Positions 35,280 to 43,915 of a stretch of DNA of 64,000 nt are shown piece by piece. A program made the translations under genes and the position numbers. The stretch spans positions 1-64,000 of the forward strand of contig JAICGJ010000007.1 of the NCBI GenBank assembly GCA_025923195.1, in the 5' to 3' direction. Numbering within the stretch: position 1 is the first letter of the stretch; every line of letters begins with the position of its first letter. The notes below the pieces were generated by a model. The model was given only the letters and a program-made list of their open reading frames with translations. It was not told the origin of the DNA and did no database searches. The stretch is from Chryseolinea sp. (GTDB taxonomy: Bacteria > Bacteroidota > Bacteroidia > Cytophagales > Cyclobacteriaceae).

Positions 35280-35533
35280 ATATTATAACGGTTTGGCTAT
35301 TGTTAAAAACCTAGGCGGTATACGCCTGCTGCAATACCCTTGTGATAGAATATTGTAATAAAACGCGCAATCGCACCGCTGAAAACATGGCTGCCGCGAT
35401 TACGTCACGTGCAAGGAATAACGCTTTGTATTATCCGGCGGTCAATATGAGCTGGTTGTGACGACGATGGCCCACGTGAAACGCATGGTTTGCTCTGTTG
35501 CGAAACAACATTTTCATGTTATAGAGTAATGAA

Positions 35534-37441
35534 CTAGCTGACCATATATTTTCTCCACCACCATTGGAAGACAATTAACCCCCAGATGCGGGCGTGTATA
35601 TCTTTAGGGTTAGCAGAGAAGAGTTGACGTTTGAGTTTATCGATCTCCCGGTAATCGAATACAGATTGTTCCTGTATAAATTGTTCTGACAAGAGATCGT
35701 CGACAATCATGGATTTCATTTCATTCTTAAACCATTTTAACAACGGTACTTCAAATCCCTTCTTGGGCCGGCGGTATAACTTTCTCGGTAGGAAATCCCT
35801 GAATGCATCCCTGACGATTCGTTTGCGAACGCCGTTCTTGATTTTGTACTCCACAGGGAGCGAAAAAACAAAATTCACCAATTCGTAGTCCAAAAATGGA
35901 ACGCGCACTTCTAAGCCATTGGCCATACTCATAAGATCTACCTTGGTCAGCATGTCATTTGGGAGAACTAGGTTCATATCCGTGAAAAGTATGTCGTTTA
36001 TATTCTCCTTGTCGGGAAGGTATTGCAGGATTGCCTTTCGCCTCGGAAAGAAATCCTTTAACCACATATTGATCCGGAGATCAGGGTGAAGCATTAGCAG
36101 GGTTTCATCCTTGTTGGCGAACCCAGCCCATTGCCAGTACCGGTCCTTGGATGATAATTTCATTCCTTCGCTAAAACGCGACAGTTGCCTGGCCTTATTG
36201 GAGATAGACCCGCTCCGGGATTGGGGAAACAACTTCCAGAGCGGACTTAACGCGGTAACTAAGCTCTCTTTAAATCCGCCGTTAATTATCCTATTAAATG
36301 CCGCATGCTTGTTATATCCCGCAAACATTTCATCCGCTCCATCGCCAGATAGGGCAACCGTTGCATGCTTTCTTGTTTCCTTGCTGAGAATATAGACAGC
36401 GATAGCTGATGAGTCTGCGAACGGTTCATCAATGTAGTCGAGTATTGAATTCAGGTGTGCGTACAGATCATTATTCGTAAGTGAAAAGGCAGTATGCTTC
36501 GTTTTAAAGTGCTTTGCTACGAGTTTTGCATAGTGTGTTTCATCAAAAAATTTCTCATCCTTGAATCCGATAGAGAAGGTATGAAGGTCAGGCTTGTGCT
36601 TGCTGGCAAGACCGGTAATAATTGAAGAATCGATGCCCCCGCTCAAAAAGGCGCCCAGGGGCACATCTGAAACAAGCCTGCGTTGAACGGAAGATTCCAA
36701 TAACTGTTTGACTTTATCCTTGGCCGCTGTGTAGGAAATGTTGCACTTGTCAGCCGCCTCACTATTGTAAGGTATTGCGTAGTAAGCCTGAATGTCCATC
36801 TTCTGGCGGCTAACGGTCATATAATGGCCCGGCATGAGTTTTTTTACATTACTGAGAATAGTGTCTGGTGCAGGAATATAGTTTAGCTGAAGGTACGTGT
36901 AAAGTGAGCTGTAGTCCAGATTTTTTTCAATTCCATACTGCAAGATTGATTTCATCTCTGAAGCAAATAGAAACTTGTCTTCATCAAAAAGATACAGCAG
37001 TGGTTTAATTCCGAACCGATCGCGCGCCAGAAAAAATGTTTGTTCAACTCTGTCATAAACACAAAACGAAAAGAAACCGTTAAGCAGTGACAAGCACCGA
37101 TCCTTATGTCGTATATAAAGCTTCAAGAGTACCTCAGTGTCACCGCGAGAAAAAAATGGGACGCCCTGTGACTCAAGGTCCTTTCTTAAGTCTGCAAAAT
37201 TGAATATCTCACCGTTAAATACGATGCAATAGCGTTTTGATTCATCCCACATGGGCTGGTTTGCAACTGCGGATGTGTCCAGTATCGACAGTCTGCGATG
37301 GCCAAGTCCGACCCATTCGTCGGTGTAAATGTCCTGGAAATCGGGACCCCGTTTTTGCAACGCCATAGTGGCATTGGTTATCTGGATCTTATTGAACTTG
37401 CCAACAAGGTTGAATGCGAACATTCCAGTAATACCACACAT
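35534..37441 (-). CDS. asnB: Glutamine-hydrolysing asparagine synthetase
   Basis: 635 residues. The N-terminal glutaminase domain begins MCGITGMFAF with the nucleophile Cys2 and carries GLGHRRLSILD and NGEIFN. The synthetase domain follows with the ATP pyrophosphatase loop LSGGIDSSII near residue 265 and LSGDGADEMFAGY. It transfers ammonia from glutamine to an aspartyl-AMP. AsnB paralogues of this length often occur in exopolysaccharide or peptide pathways and amidate other acids, so the true substrate is open. It is divergent from a GCS2-type ligase only 78 bases away, which supports a specialised role. Confidence 0.92.
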   Translation of the reverse strand: MCGITGMFAFNLVGKFNKIQITNATMALQKRGPDFQDIYTDEWVGLGHRRLSILDTSAVANQPMWDESKRYCIVFNGEIFNFADLRKDLESQGVPFFSRGDTEVLLKLYIRHKDRCLSLLNGFFSFCVYDRVEQTFFLARDRFGIKPLLYLFDEDKFLFASEMKSILQYGIEKNLDYSSLYTYLQLNYIPAPDTILSNVKKLMPGHYMTVSRQKMDIQAYYAIPYNSEAADKCNISYTAAKDKVKQLLESSVQRRLVSDVPLGAFLSGGIDSSIITGLASKHKPDLHTFSIGFKDEKFFDETHYAKLVAKHFKTKHTAFSLTNNDLYAHLNSILDYIDEPFADSSAIAVYILSKETRKHATVALSGDGADEMFAGYNKHAAFNRIINGGFKESLVTALSPLWKLFPQSRSGSISNKARQLSRFSEGMKLSSKDRYWQWAGFANKDETLLMLHPDLRINMWLKDFFPRRKAILQYLPDKENINDILFTDMNLVLPNDMLTKVDLMSMANGLEVRVPFLDYELVNFVFSLPVEYKIKNGVRKRIVRDAFRDFLPRKLYRRPKKGFEVPLLKWFKNEMKSMIVDDLLSEQFIQEQSVFDYREIDKLKRQLFSANPKDIHARIWGLIVFQWWWRKYMVS

Positions 37442-37519
37442 GGTTTTTCACTTTTAAAGGGAAAGTTAGAAAGTTTGGTTTAGGATTGTATATTGAAATT
37501 CTTCTTACTGTATTTCTGG

Positions 37520-38671
37520 ATGAAGAAAGAACAAATTGGCGGGTTAGAATTTAATAGTAACTCCAATGAACTTACACTGGGCGTTGAAATGGAGTTGCAG
37601 GTCCTGGATGCCGACAGCCTCTTGTTAACGCCTCGGGCATCCGAAATAATTGAACTAACTGACGATAATAAGATCGTACCCGAGTTTTTTCAGAGCACGA
37701 TCGAGATTGTCTCGGGTGTTGGTAAAACCGCTCACGAGGTTTATGGGGATCTGAGGTCATCCATTTACAAATCATATGTCAAGGCGAATCAGTTGAATAT
37801 GAGACTTGGCTCCTCAGGTACCCATCCGTTGGCTGATTATCGCGAACGACTTGTGACGCCTTCCAAACGATATCATGATTTGATAGACCGCAATCAATGG
37901 GTTATCAGGAGGATGGCTGTCTACGGTATGCACATACACCTCGGCATGCCAAGCGGCGATGCATGCATCCGTTATAACTACTTTTTCATGCATTTCTTGC
38001 CCCACATACTTGCATTGTCAGGGAGCTCACCCTTCTGGCAAGGTATGTATACGGGATTATCCTCTTGCCGTCCTACAACCTACGAAGCTTTACCGACAGC
38101 CGGCATGCCTTATCTCGTGAAGAATTGGCATGAATTTCAGAGGCTCTACTCTTTTTTGTTGAAATCAAAAGCCATCGAGAGTATAAAAGACCTTTGGTGG
38201 GACCTGAGACCGAGTCCGCAGTACGGCACACTGGAACTTCGTTTTTGCGATGAACCTGCGACACTGAAGGAAGCCCTGGGAATCATCTGCTTTGTTCACG
38301 CACTGGCACATTGGTTTCGGGACCATGAGGTTGAATGGAATCATTCACACACTCCAATGAAACATTGGATACTCCGTGAAAATAAATGGAGAGCCATCCG
38401 TTACGGGCTACACGCACAGATCGTGGCAGCTCGCAATGGCAATACCAGGTCACTTTATAAAGACATCCAGGATTGGTTAGTGAAGTTGGCTCCTTATATA
38501 AAAGAGCTGAAGTACGATGAGCATGTAAATGTTGTAAGGGAAATTCTTGAAAAAGGTAATAGCTCCGAACGTCAATACAAAATCTTCGAGTCCACCCATG
38601 ACCTCAAAGAAGTAATTCGGCACAACTTGAGGGAGTTTGAATCGAGTCAGCCGCATTGGCTCCCCCCTTAA
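37520..38671 (+). CDS. GCS2/YbdK-type carboxylate-amine ligase (second copy)
   Basis: 383 residues from ATG 37520; a TTG at 37493 is the other option. The GCS2 fold shows TLGVEMELQVLDADS (metal-binding Glu residues), then GMHIHLGMP near residue 140 with two His, and a later YGTLELRFCDEP. This is the YbdK subgroup, which has weak glutamate-cysteine ligase activity in E. coli; its natural substrates are unknown. It faces asnB divergently and overlaps the following convergent gene by four bases. It differs from the GCS2 at 18694 by lacking that protein's RFDRGSIEIR segment. Confidence 0.92.
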   Translation: MKKEQIGGLEFNSNSNELTLGVEMELQVLDADSLLLTPRASEIIELTDDNKIVPEFFQSTIEIVSGVGKTAHEVYGDLRSSIYKSYVKANQLNMRLGSSGTHPLADYRERLVTPSKRYHDLIDRNQWVIRRMAVYGMHIHLGMPSGDACIRYNYFFMHFLPHILALSGSSPFWQGMYTGLSSCRPTTYEALPTAGMPYLVKNWHEFQRLYSFLLKSKAIESIKDLWWDLRPSPQYGTLELRFCDEPATLKEALGIICFVHALAHWFRDHEVEWNHSHTPMKHWILRENKWRAIRYGLHAQIVAARNGNTRSLYKDIQDWLVKLAPYIKELKYDEHVNVVREILEKGNSSERQYKIFESTHDLKEVIRHNLREFESSQPHWLPP

Positions 38672-39249
38672 TCTGTTTTTCGTTGTTGGAATCGTATTAA
38701 CCCTGTCAACTTCATCCCTAACAATGCGGATATCCACCCCAGAAGAGCTACGTGTTCTGCGAACGAACCTCCGGCCCGTGGGAGTTTACCCTGGACTCTG
38801 GGAAGATACGTTAGGAAAAAGATTAGCCATACATAGTAAATGAAAATTATCTCCAGTGTGGAGAATGCTTTTGAGCTAACACGCCCCCGATCTCTGAAGT
38901 GTTGCAGGACAGGCATTGAAAAGATATAGACATATGCCAGGAATCCCCCCGCTACCCTATACGGTATTAGGGGGGTTTCAGATAAATAAACAAATGAAAG
39001 CAATTCCGTTAAATGAATACCGTGAACAACAGCAAATAGCAGATAGAATTTTTCTGAAAGCCACACCGAGATCGTGGAGGGTTTATTGTAGAGTAGAAAA
39101 ATTGCGCTAAAGAGAAACAACGAAAGTCTGCCCGAAAATCTTGTTATGGTTTGTAAAGCTGCCAACGAGTATCCTTGAAAAAGTAGCACGACCACCACTA
39201 TTAAGACTTCAAGACCGACAAAAAGGGTGATTATTTTTTTTGAACTCAT
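38668..39249 (-). CDS. Membrane protein of unknown function
   Basis: 193 residues with about six hydrophobic segments (near 8-25, 42-55, 70-85, 95-115, 133-150 and 165-180). No catalytic motif is recognised. The start MSSKKIITLFVGLEV is usual for an inner-membrane protein. It is convergent with the second GCS2 gene, sharing four bases, and lies 32 bases downstream of another small membrane protein on the same strand. No function can be assigned. Confidence 0.7.
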   Translation of the reverse strand: MSSKKIITLFVGLEVLIVVVVLLFQGYSLAALQTITRFSGRLSLFLFSAIFLLYNKPSTISVWLSEKFYLLFAVVHGIHLTELLSFVYLSETPLIPYRVAGGFLAYVYIFSMPVLQHFRDRGRVSSKAFSTLEIIFIYYVWLIFFLTYLPRVQGKLPRAGGSFAEHVALLGWISALLGMKLTGLIRFQQRKTD

Positions 39250-39281
39250 GGGCTTCGCGATACATTTCGAATGCTTTTTGT

Positions 39282-39623
39282 CTAACGTTTCTCAAGCTTC
39301 TCCTTCATATTATCGAAGTACCATACTTTTCCGAAGGCGCCAATTCCAACAATACTTTCTTCCCCGTCGATCTTGACCTTTACAAGCGAAAAAATCTTGT
39401 AGTCATCAATCTTTACTGCTTTCTCCTTTATTTTTCTCAGAGACAGATCTTTCGCAGTATCCTTCAAATTTTTAAGGTGAAAAGACTCTTCCGGATTTGT
39501 AAAATAAGCGACAGCCAGGAAAATTAATATAATAATGATACCCCATTTTATAAAGGCTTTCAATAGCCTGAAGAGAAGGAACACAATGAGAATGCCTACT
39601 ACTGCAATAATGACGATCTCCAT
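39282..39623 (-). CDS. Small membrane protein of unknown function
   Basis: 113 residues from ATG 39623 (MEIVIIAVVGILIVFLLFRL); an upstream frame to 39686 would add 21 residues. Two hydrophobic helices lie at about 3-20 and 27-42, followed by a charged soluble domain (residues 50-113) ending GAFGKVWYFDNMKEKLEKR. I do not recognise the family. Together with the gene at 38668 it probably forms a short minus-strand unit. The terminator at 39708 separates it from the gene behind it. Confidence 0.6.
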   Translation of the reverse strand: MEIVIIAVVGILIVFLLFRLLKAFIKWGIIIILIFLAVAYFTNPEESFHLKNLKDTAKDLSLRKIKEKAVKIDDYKIFSLVKVKIDGEESIVGIGAFGKVWYFDNMKEKLEKR

Positions 39624-39707
39624 GCGATTTGAAAATTCAGTTCGAAGGTAGGCCAAAACGGCGAAAAATGTTGAAAGGGCACTCAAACTTCATTGGAGGA
39701 TTTCTAC

Positions 39708-39742
39708 AAAAAAAAACCTCTACACTGTGAAGTGTAAAGGTT
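39708..39742 (-). terminator. Intrinsic terminator of the SKGV-repeat protein gene
   Basis: On the minus strand AACCT and TACACT arms pair around a short loop and are followed by nine T. It begins 29 bases after the stop at 39771. Confidence 0.88.
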
Positions 39743-39770
39743 ATTTATTCCGTCTACTCGTTCCTAAACC

Positions 39771-40145
39771 CTATCTCTTACTGATTTCGCGACCCTCCTT
39801 TATGATTCCTTCAGAAGGGGACTCATTGGATTCCGCGTCTTTTTGATTCTGCTCCAGATTTTGACGTGCTACACCTTTTGAAATACTCCAGGCTGGATAT
39901 CCTTTTGATTGAATGTTCCCAGCCACTACTTCGTCCTGCTGCACAACGCCCTTTGAGACAATAATGGCCGGAAAACTCAAAGACCTGGCCTCAAGGCTGT
40001 TCTTTTGATTTTTTTCATCTTCAAAAGCCTTCTTGTTTGCTACATGTTGCACACCTTTGGAGACTGTTAGTGATGTATTTCCAGTTTGAGCATTAACTAA
40101 TATTGAAGACAATAAAATAATGCTCATTATGCTCAAGATTCTCAT
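39771..40145 (-). CDS. Small secreted protein with repeated SKGV motifs
   Basis: 124 residues with a signal peptide (MRILSIMSIILLSSILVNAQ). The mature part repeats a [TVI][VIS]SKGV motif three times: TVSKGVQ near residue 27, IVSKGVV near 61 and SISKGVAR near 86, the last preceded by SKGYPAW. It is rich in Lys, Glu, Gln and Asn. There is no known domain; it may be a periplasmic or surface peptide-like protein. It has its own terminator and stands alone, next to a long gene-poor spacer. No function can be assigned. Confidence 0.7.
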   Translation of the reverse strand: MRILSIMSIILLSSILVNAQTGNTSLTVSKGVQHVANKKAFEDEKNQKNSLEARSLSFPAIIVSKGVVQQDEVVAGNIQSKGYPAWSISKGVARQNLEQNQKDAESNESPSEGIIKEGREISKR

Positions 40146-40837
40146 AGCGTTTTCATTTTGTTTCTATCAAATTTAACGGGTATGGGGGACAGCGTTGGTC
40201 CGTCAATTAACGCACAGGACCTCCGTATTTATACGGAATTAGACATTTTAGCCCTCCAAGGTACAGGTGAACAGGCGTCTGGATGCCCCCAATACATAGT
40301 GCCATAAGGCCGGTACTCTTTCCTTTGTCGTAGCCTAAATTAACCTCGTGTGTATTGCGCAAATTCTGGCTGCAATAGGAATGCCACCCGATTACCATGG
40401 CGCGAACCCGCTTAATGCAAGCGTGGTATCAATGTACGATCAAGGCCTCCTTTGCCGTATATCTACCTCAGATGAAAATGAACGATTTACAGAAAGAATG
40501 AGCAGATCATTAAGTACTTAAAATGATGCTCATGTCGATTGATGCAACCCAACAGCAAATACACATGCGAGATTTCCAAGATGAACGACGATATTGACCT
40601 TGGACAACTACGAACGCAATGCCGACGGAATATAGAGAGAGGAATTTCATCAAAGGATGGCTTCAAAGGTGCGACTTGCCGCAACGGTACAAGAAGCTCC
40701 CTGTTATTCTAATGCGAATAGCCATTCAGTTGTTTCAAACGGCTTTTTGTATTCGTTTATTTGGATTTGCTGCAGTGATTAGACTGGTTTGTGCTATGAG
40801 CTTGACCTTGCCCTCTGAATTTTATTGCAACATTCAT

Positions 40838-41074
40838 TTAAAACAGGACTATTTCGTGAATGATACCTGCGACCGTGGCGTCGAAGTTGCTTTTTTGTGA
40901 GTACCTTTTCAGTGTTCCCTCATTCAAGCCCACAATTTTGATCCGCTTAAAGCGTTCTAAAGCATAGATTTTCACACAACCATTGAGCGGGTGAATAAAT
41001 GCATAGCAATGACACTGGAATAATACGGGAAACCTTTGATGCTGGCGATTCCGGACAGCGTCATTCGCATTCAA
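40838..41074 (-). pseudogene. Fragment resembling the tail of a WYL-domain regulator
   Basis: The minus-strand frame ends at a TAA (40838-40840) after about 78 residues. Its middle reads FIHPLNGCVKIYALERFKRI followed by KIV, similar to the late strands of WYL domains where residues of the form RTFALDRI..I occur, and it ends in a segment NFDATVAGIIHE that fits the C-terminus of such proteins. The HTH and main WYL parts are missing upstream. It is probably a decayed transcription-regulator gene; the match is by eye only. Confidence 0.35.
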
Positions 41075-41122
41075 TTTGGGTTCGTATCGCTTGGTCGCTT
41101 GGTCACTTCTTCATAGGGGATG

Positions 41123-41155
41123 TTTGCCAAAACAGCCATCAATCACTTATATTTG
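41123..41155 (+). promoter_or_regulatory. Promoter of the NlpC/P60 lipoprotein gene
   Basis: TTTG at 41123-41126, 21 bases, then TATATTTG at 41148-41155 give a full match to the Bacteroidota promoter. The expected start of RNA near 41162 gives a 20-base leader to the ATG at 41182 and rules out the longer frame from 40999. Confidence 0.65.
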
Positions 41156-41181
41156 AACACGGATTTTTTAAACTCAGAGCA

Positions 41182-41814
41182 ATGCAACTTTTTAGACTTC
41201 AAGCCAGTACTGCGCTCATTCTCCCAGTTATGATTGGTGCCACGCTTTTGGCCTCATGTTCTTCCTCTAAAAAAGCAACCGTGGGTGTACGCGATAATGC
41301 GGCCAAGCCTGAGCATAAGTCAAAAATGCCTGAAAAAAACGTAGTTGTCATTGATAGCGAGACAATGGAGACCGAAGGAGTGGAGGAGAAATCCAGGAAA
41401 AAAAGAAAGGCAGATCCCTCCGAAGAAAAGGCCGAAAAAGTGGTTTCTACTGCGCGTACGTTCATCGGGACCCCGTATAAATATGGGGGAACAACCCGCT
41501 CTGGTATGGATTGTTCTGCGCTACTAATCAATTCATTCAGCGCCGTTAAACTTAACCTGCCACGAAGTTCAGAAGCTCAAAGCAAGGTGGGCACCGAAAT
41601 TAAAATGCACGAACTCAAGCCGGGCGATCTGGTATTCTTTGCTACCGGCAATAAGAAGAAGCAAATAACGCATGTTGGGTTGGTCACCGACGTTAAGGCA
41701 AAAGACAATGTGAAATTTATCCATGCATCTAGTTCGTTGGGTGTGGTTGAAACCAATTTATTTGCCGAATATTATCAGAAGCGATTTCGCGGTGCCAGAA
41801 GGGTGATTGAGTAG
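41182..41814 (+). CDS. NlpC/P60 cell-wall hydrolase lipoprotein
   Basis: 210 residues from ATG 41182. The signal peptide ends in the lipobox LLASC, so it is anchored by a lipid, probably facing the periplasm. A Lys/Glu-rich linker (residues 30-85) precedes the NlpC/P60 domain: TARTFIGTPYKYGGTTRSGMDCSALL with catalytic Cys, and ITHVGLV with catalytic His. Such enzymes cut gamma-D-glutamyl-diaminopimelate or related bonds in peptidoglycan. The following spacer is filled by an inverted repeat array, and then the asparaginase gene begins. Confidence 0.95.
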   Translation: MQLFRLQASTALILPVMIGATLLASCSSSKKATVGVRDNAAKPEHKSKMPEKNVVVIDSETMETEGVEEKSRKKRKADPSEEKAEKVVSTARTFIGTPYKYGGTTRSGMDCSALLINSFSAVKLNLPRSSEAQSKVGTEIKMHELKPGDLVFFATGNKKKQITHVGLVTDVKAKDNVKFIHASSSLGVVETNLFAEYYQKRFRGARRVIE

Positions 41815-42000
41815 TGTTGAACTGTTGATGTTCGAAGTGTTGAAGTTTCTGTCTTCAAAGTGTTGAGCTTAGTTCTACGTGGAGAAAGCTTTTTCTCATT
41901 TAATTTAGCTCCCTGGTAAATCCAATAATATTTCTAAAATTAGCTACAAGTAAAGCGTATCGCACTTCAGCACTTCGAACTCCAACACTTCAACACTTCT
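41814..42000. repeat. Paired inverted octamer arrays, unit GTGTTGAA
   Basis: The left arm at 41814-41867 contains GTGTTGAA-like units (8 bases, some decayed). The right arm at 41963-42000 contains units of the reverse complement (TTCAACAC, seen as CACTTCAA). The arms are about 95 bases apart. The left arm begins on the last base of the NlpC/P60 stop codon, and the right arm ends three bases before the ATG of the next gene, so the element spans the whole spacer. Confidence 0.8.
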
Positions 42001-42003
42001 CCC

Positions 42004-42957
42004 ATGAAAACACGCAGGGAATTTTTAAAGCTTGCAACCCTCGGTGCAATTGTACCAACAGAAATTGTTGCAGCTGCCAGGGTAGTAACTAAGCCAGTCG
42101 TTTTGTCGACCTGGAATTTTGGTTTGCAGGCAAATGCGGAGGCGTGGAAGATTTTGTCAAAGGAAGGGAGGGCTCTGGACGCAGTTGAAGCAGGTGCAAA
42201 GGTCCCGGAGCGGGATGCATCGGAAACCTCCGTTGGCCTTGGCGGACTTCCTGACCGAGATGGTCACGTTACCCTCGATGCGTGCATCATGGATGAAAAT
42301 GGTCGCTGTGGATCAGTCGCGTGCCTTGAACATATTGTGCATGCTATTTCCGTTGCGCGCCTGGTCATGGAGAAGACGCCTCATGTTATGTTAGTGGGTG
42401 AGGGAGCATTACAATTTGCCCTGGCAAATGGATTCAAGAAACAAAATCTATTGACAAAGGCATCGGAAAAAGCGTGGAAAGAATGGGCCAAAAACTCAGA
42501 ATACAAACCGATTATCAACGTAGAAAATCATGATACTATCGGTATAATTGCATTGGACACCCAAGGTAATTTATCGGGTGCTTGCACCACCAGCGGACTT
42601 GCTTATAAAATGCGCGGCCGCGTCGGCGACTCACCGATTATCGGAGCGGGATTATATGTAGACAATGAAATCGGGGCGGCGACAGCAACCGGCGTCGGTG
42701 AGGAGGTCATCAGGATCGTGGGCTGTCATCTCGTAGTTGAGCTAATGCGGCAAGGAAATTCGCCGGAGCAAGCTTGCAAGCTGGCGGTCGAAAGGATAGT
42801 GAAAAAAAATCCGGAAAAGGCTAGGGAAGTACAGGTCGGTTTTTTGGCCCTCAACAAGAATGGTGAATCCGGGGCCTATTGTTTGCAAAAAGGGTTTAAC
42901 TATGCAAAGCACGACAGCACGGGGAACGTGCTAATTGATTCAAAATACATGATATGA
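42004..42957 (+). CDS. Asparaginase/aspartylglucosaminidase, Ntn-hydrolase
   Basis: 317 residues. The twin-arginine-like start MKTRREFLKLATLGAIVP suggests export by Tat. The Ntn autocleavage site is NHDTIG: cleavage before the Thr near residue 180 frees the nucleophile. The family cleaves GlcNAc-Asn bonds of glycoproteins or L-asparagine/isoaspartyl dipeptides; the GHVTLDACIM and MRGRVGDSPIIGAGLYVDNE segments fit aspartylglucosaminidase. It is followed by cutC after a repeat element, probably co-transcribed. Whether it acts on glycans or on peptides is unclear. Confidence 0.94.
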   Translation: MKTRREFLKLATLGAIVPTEIVAAARVVTKPVVLSTWNFGLQANAEAWKILSKEGRALDAVEAGAKVPERDASETSVGLGGLPDRDGHVTLDACIMDENGRCGSVACLEHIVHAISVARLVMEKTPHVMLVGEGALQFALANGFKKQNLLTKASEKAWKEWAKNSEYKPIINVENHDTIGIIALDTQGNLSGACTTSGLAYKMRGRVGDSPIIGAGLYVDNEIGAATATGVGEEVIRIVGCHLVVELMRQGNSPEQACKLAVERIVKKNPEKAREVQVGFLALNKNGESGAYCLQKGFNYAKHDSTGNVLIDSKYMI

Positions 42958-43083
42958 ACTGACAGCTAACAGCCGACAGCTGTGCCACTGGTTGTGCAAT
43001 AATCTAAGGTCTGTAATTTGGTACTTTCAAAATATCATCGCATGTTCGGCCAGTTAGCTGTCTGCTGTTAGCTGTACACTGTA
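42958..43083. repeat. Paired inverted heptamer arrays, unit GACAGCT
   Basis: The left arm at 42958-42981 has three 7-base units, RACAGCY, right after the stop codon. The right arm at 43050-43083 has four AGCTGTY-like units in register (with a shorter partner at 43050-43055). It ends 8 bases before the cutC ATG at 43092. The spacer between the arms is 68 bases. The unit is the same as the solo arm at 11919. Confidence 0.85.
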
Positions 43084-43091
43084 AACTCTGT

Positions 43092-43844
43092 ATGAAATTA
43101 GAAATCGTAGTATACAATATTGAATCCGCGTTACGGGCACAGGAAGGTGGAGCTGACAGGATCGAGCTGTGCGATAATCCGGGAGAGGGAGGAACGACTC
43201 CATCGTACGGGATGATTGAGATCGTTCGTCAGAATATCAGCATAGATGTTTACGTTATGATTCGTCCTCGAGGTGGCGACTTTTGTTATTCCAGCTATGA
43301 GTATCATTCAATGAAGCGGGACATCTCGCAGTGCCAGCGACTAAGTGTCGACGGCGTCGTATTTGGGATATTAAATCCAGATGGCACACTTGATAAAAAA
43401 AGGTGCAAGGAATTAATTGCGCAGGCCAGACCCTTAAAGGTCACCTGCCATCGGGCTTTTGATATGACCCGGGATCCATTCGAAGCGCTTGAGGATTGCA
43501 TTGAGACCGGCTTTGATCGCATACTGACGGCTGGTCAACGCGCAATGGCCACCGAAGGTGCGGAGCTAATCGGCCAGCTTATGCAGAAGGCTAATGGACG
43601 GATTGCGATCATGGCTGGATCCGGCATCAATGAGAATAATGTGCAGGCAATATTAGGTACCTCTAAAGCCAAAGAGATCCATTTCTCTGCCGGCACGATG
43701 AAGGATAGTCGCATGGTTTTTAGGAACCCGAACATTTCAGGGATGGGTTCGGAGCGGGGAAATGAATTTAAGTTGAGAATAGTTGACCCTGAACGGGTCA
43801 AAAAAATGCGAGCTTTGGCAGAAGCTGGTAACATTTCAGCATAA
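43092..43844 (+). CDS. cutC: Copper homeostasis protein CutC
   Basis: 250 residues, a TIM-barrel. The family start LEIVVYNIESALRAQEGGADRIELC, then GGTTPSYGMIE, VMIRPRGGDF and VTCHRAFD are all clearly seen. It is linked to copper tolerance but lacks a clear metal site; other roles, including nuclease activity in human CutC, have been reported. It follows the asparaginase gene on the same strand, a pairing seen in many Bacteroidota. Its stop is 71 bases before the convergent TonB receptor gene. Confidence 0.96.
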   Translation: MKLEIVVYNIESALRAQEGGADRIELCDNPGEGGTTPSYGMIEIVRQNISIDVYVMIRPRGGDFCYSSYEYHSMKRDISQCQRLSVDGVVFGILNPDGTLDKKRCKELIAQARPLKVTCHRAFDMTRDPFEALEDCIETGFDRILTAGQRAMATEGAELIGQLMQKANGRIAIMAGSGINENNVQAILGTSKAKEIHFSAGTMKDSRMVFRNPNISGMGSERGNEFKLRIVDPERVKKMRALAEAGNISA

Positions 43845-43854
43845 TATCAGAAAC

Positions 43855-43885
43855 ATAAAAAAACAGGGGGAATTGCTTCCCCCTG
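43855..43885 (-). terminator. Intrinsic terminator of the TonB receptor gene
   Basis: CAGGGGGAA pairs with TTCCCCCTG around a 4-base loop; the minus strand then has seven T. It begins about 31 bases after the stop codon at 43916. Confidence 0.88.
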
Positions 43886-43915
43886 CCTAACCAAATTAAA
43901 CCCGATCCCTTATTC

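Larger units (their letters stand above)
34810..35533. other. Large amt-asnB spacer
   Basis: This 724-base gap holds the amt promoter region with two sets of direct repeats (34835-34898 and 34922-34965), a small hairpin AGGCG...CGCCT at 35313-35327, and a short open frame at 35193-35279 (46 codons if read without a start from 35142). No recognised RNA gene was found. The base composition from about 35000 to 35500 is more GC-rich than the AT-rich stretch before it, so it may be a gene remnant. Confidence 0.5.
40146..41181. other. Gene-poor spacer with a decayed gene
   Basis: About one kilobase without a clear intact gene. It contains a minus-strand fragment that looks like the tail of a WYL-domain regulator (40838-41074) and a good promoter for the following NlpC/P60 gene (41123-41155). 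Several short open frames between 40200 and 40900 resemble nothing I recognise and are probably remnants. Confidence 0.5.

Noticed and set aside
40619-40900. 93-codon plus-strand frame in the gene-poor spacer
   Set aside because: It is antisense to the WYL-like fragment over part of its length and has no recognisable pattern or promoter.
40999-41181. In-frame extension upstream of the NlpC/P60 lipoprotein
   Set aside because: A good promoter at 41123-41155 lies inside it, and the lipoprotein signal begins at 41182.
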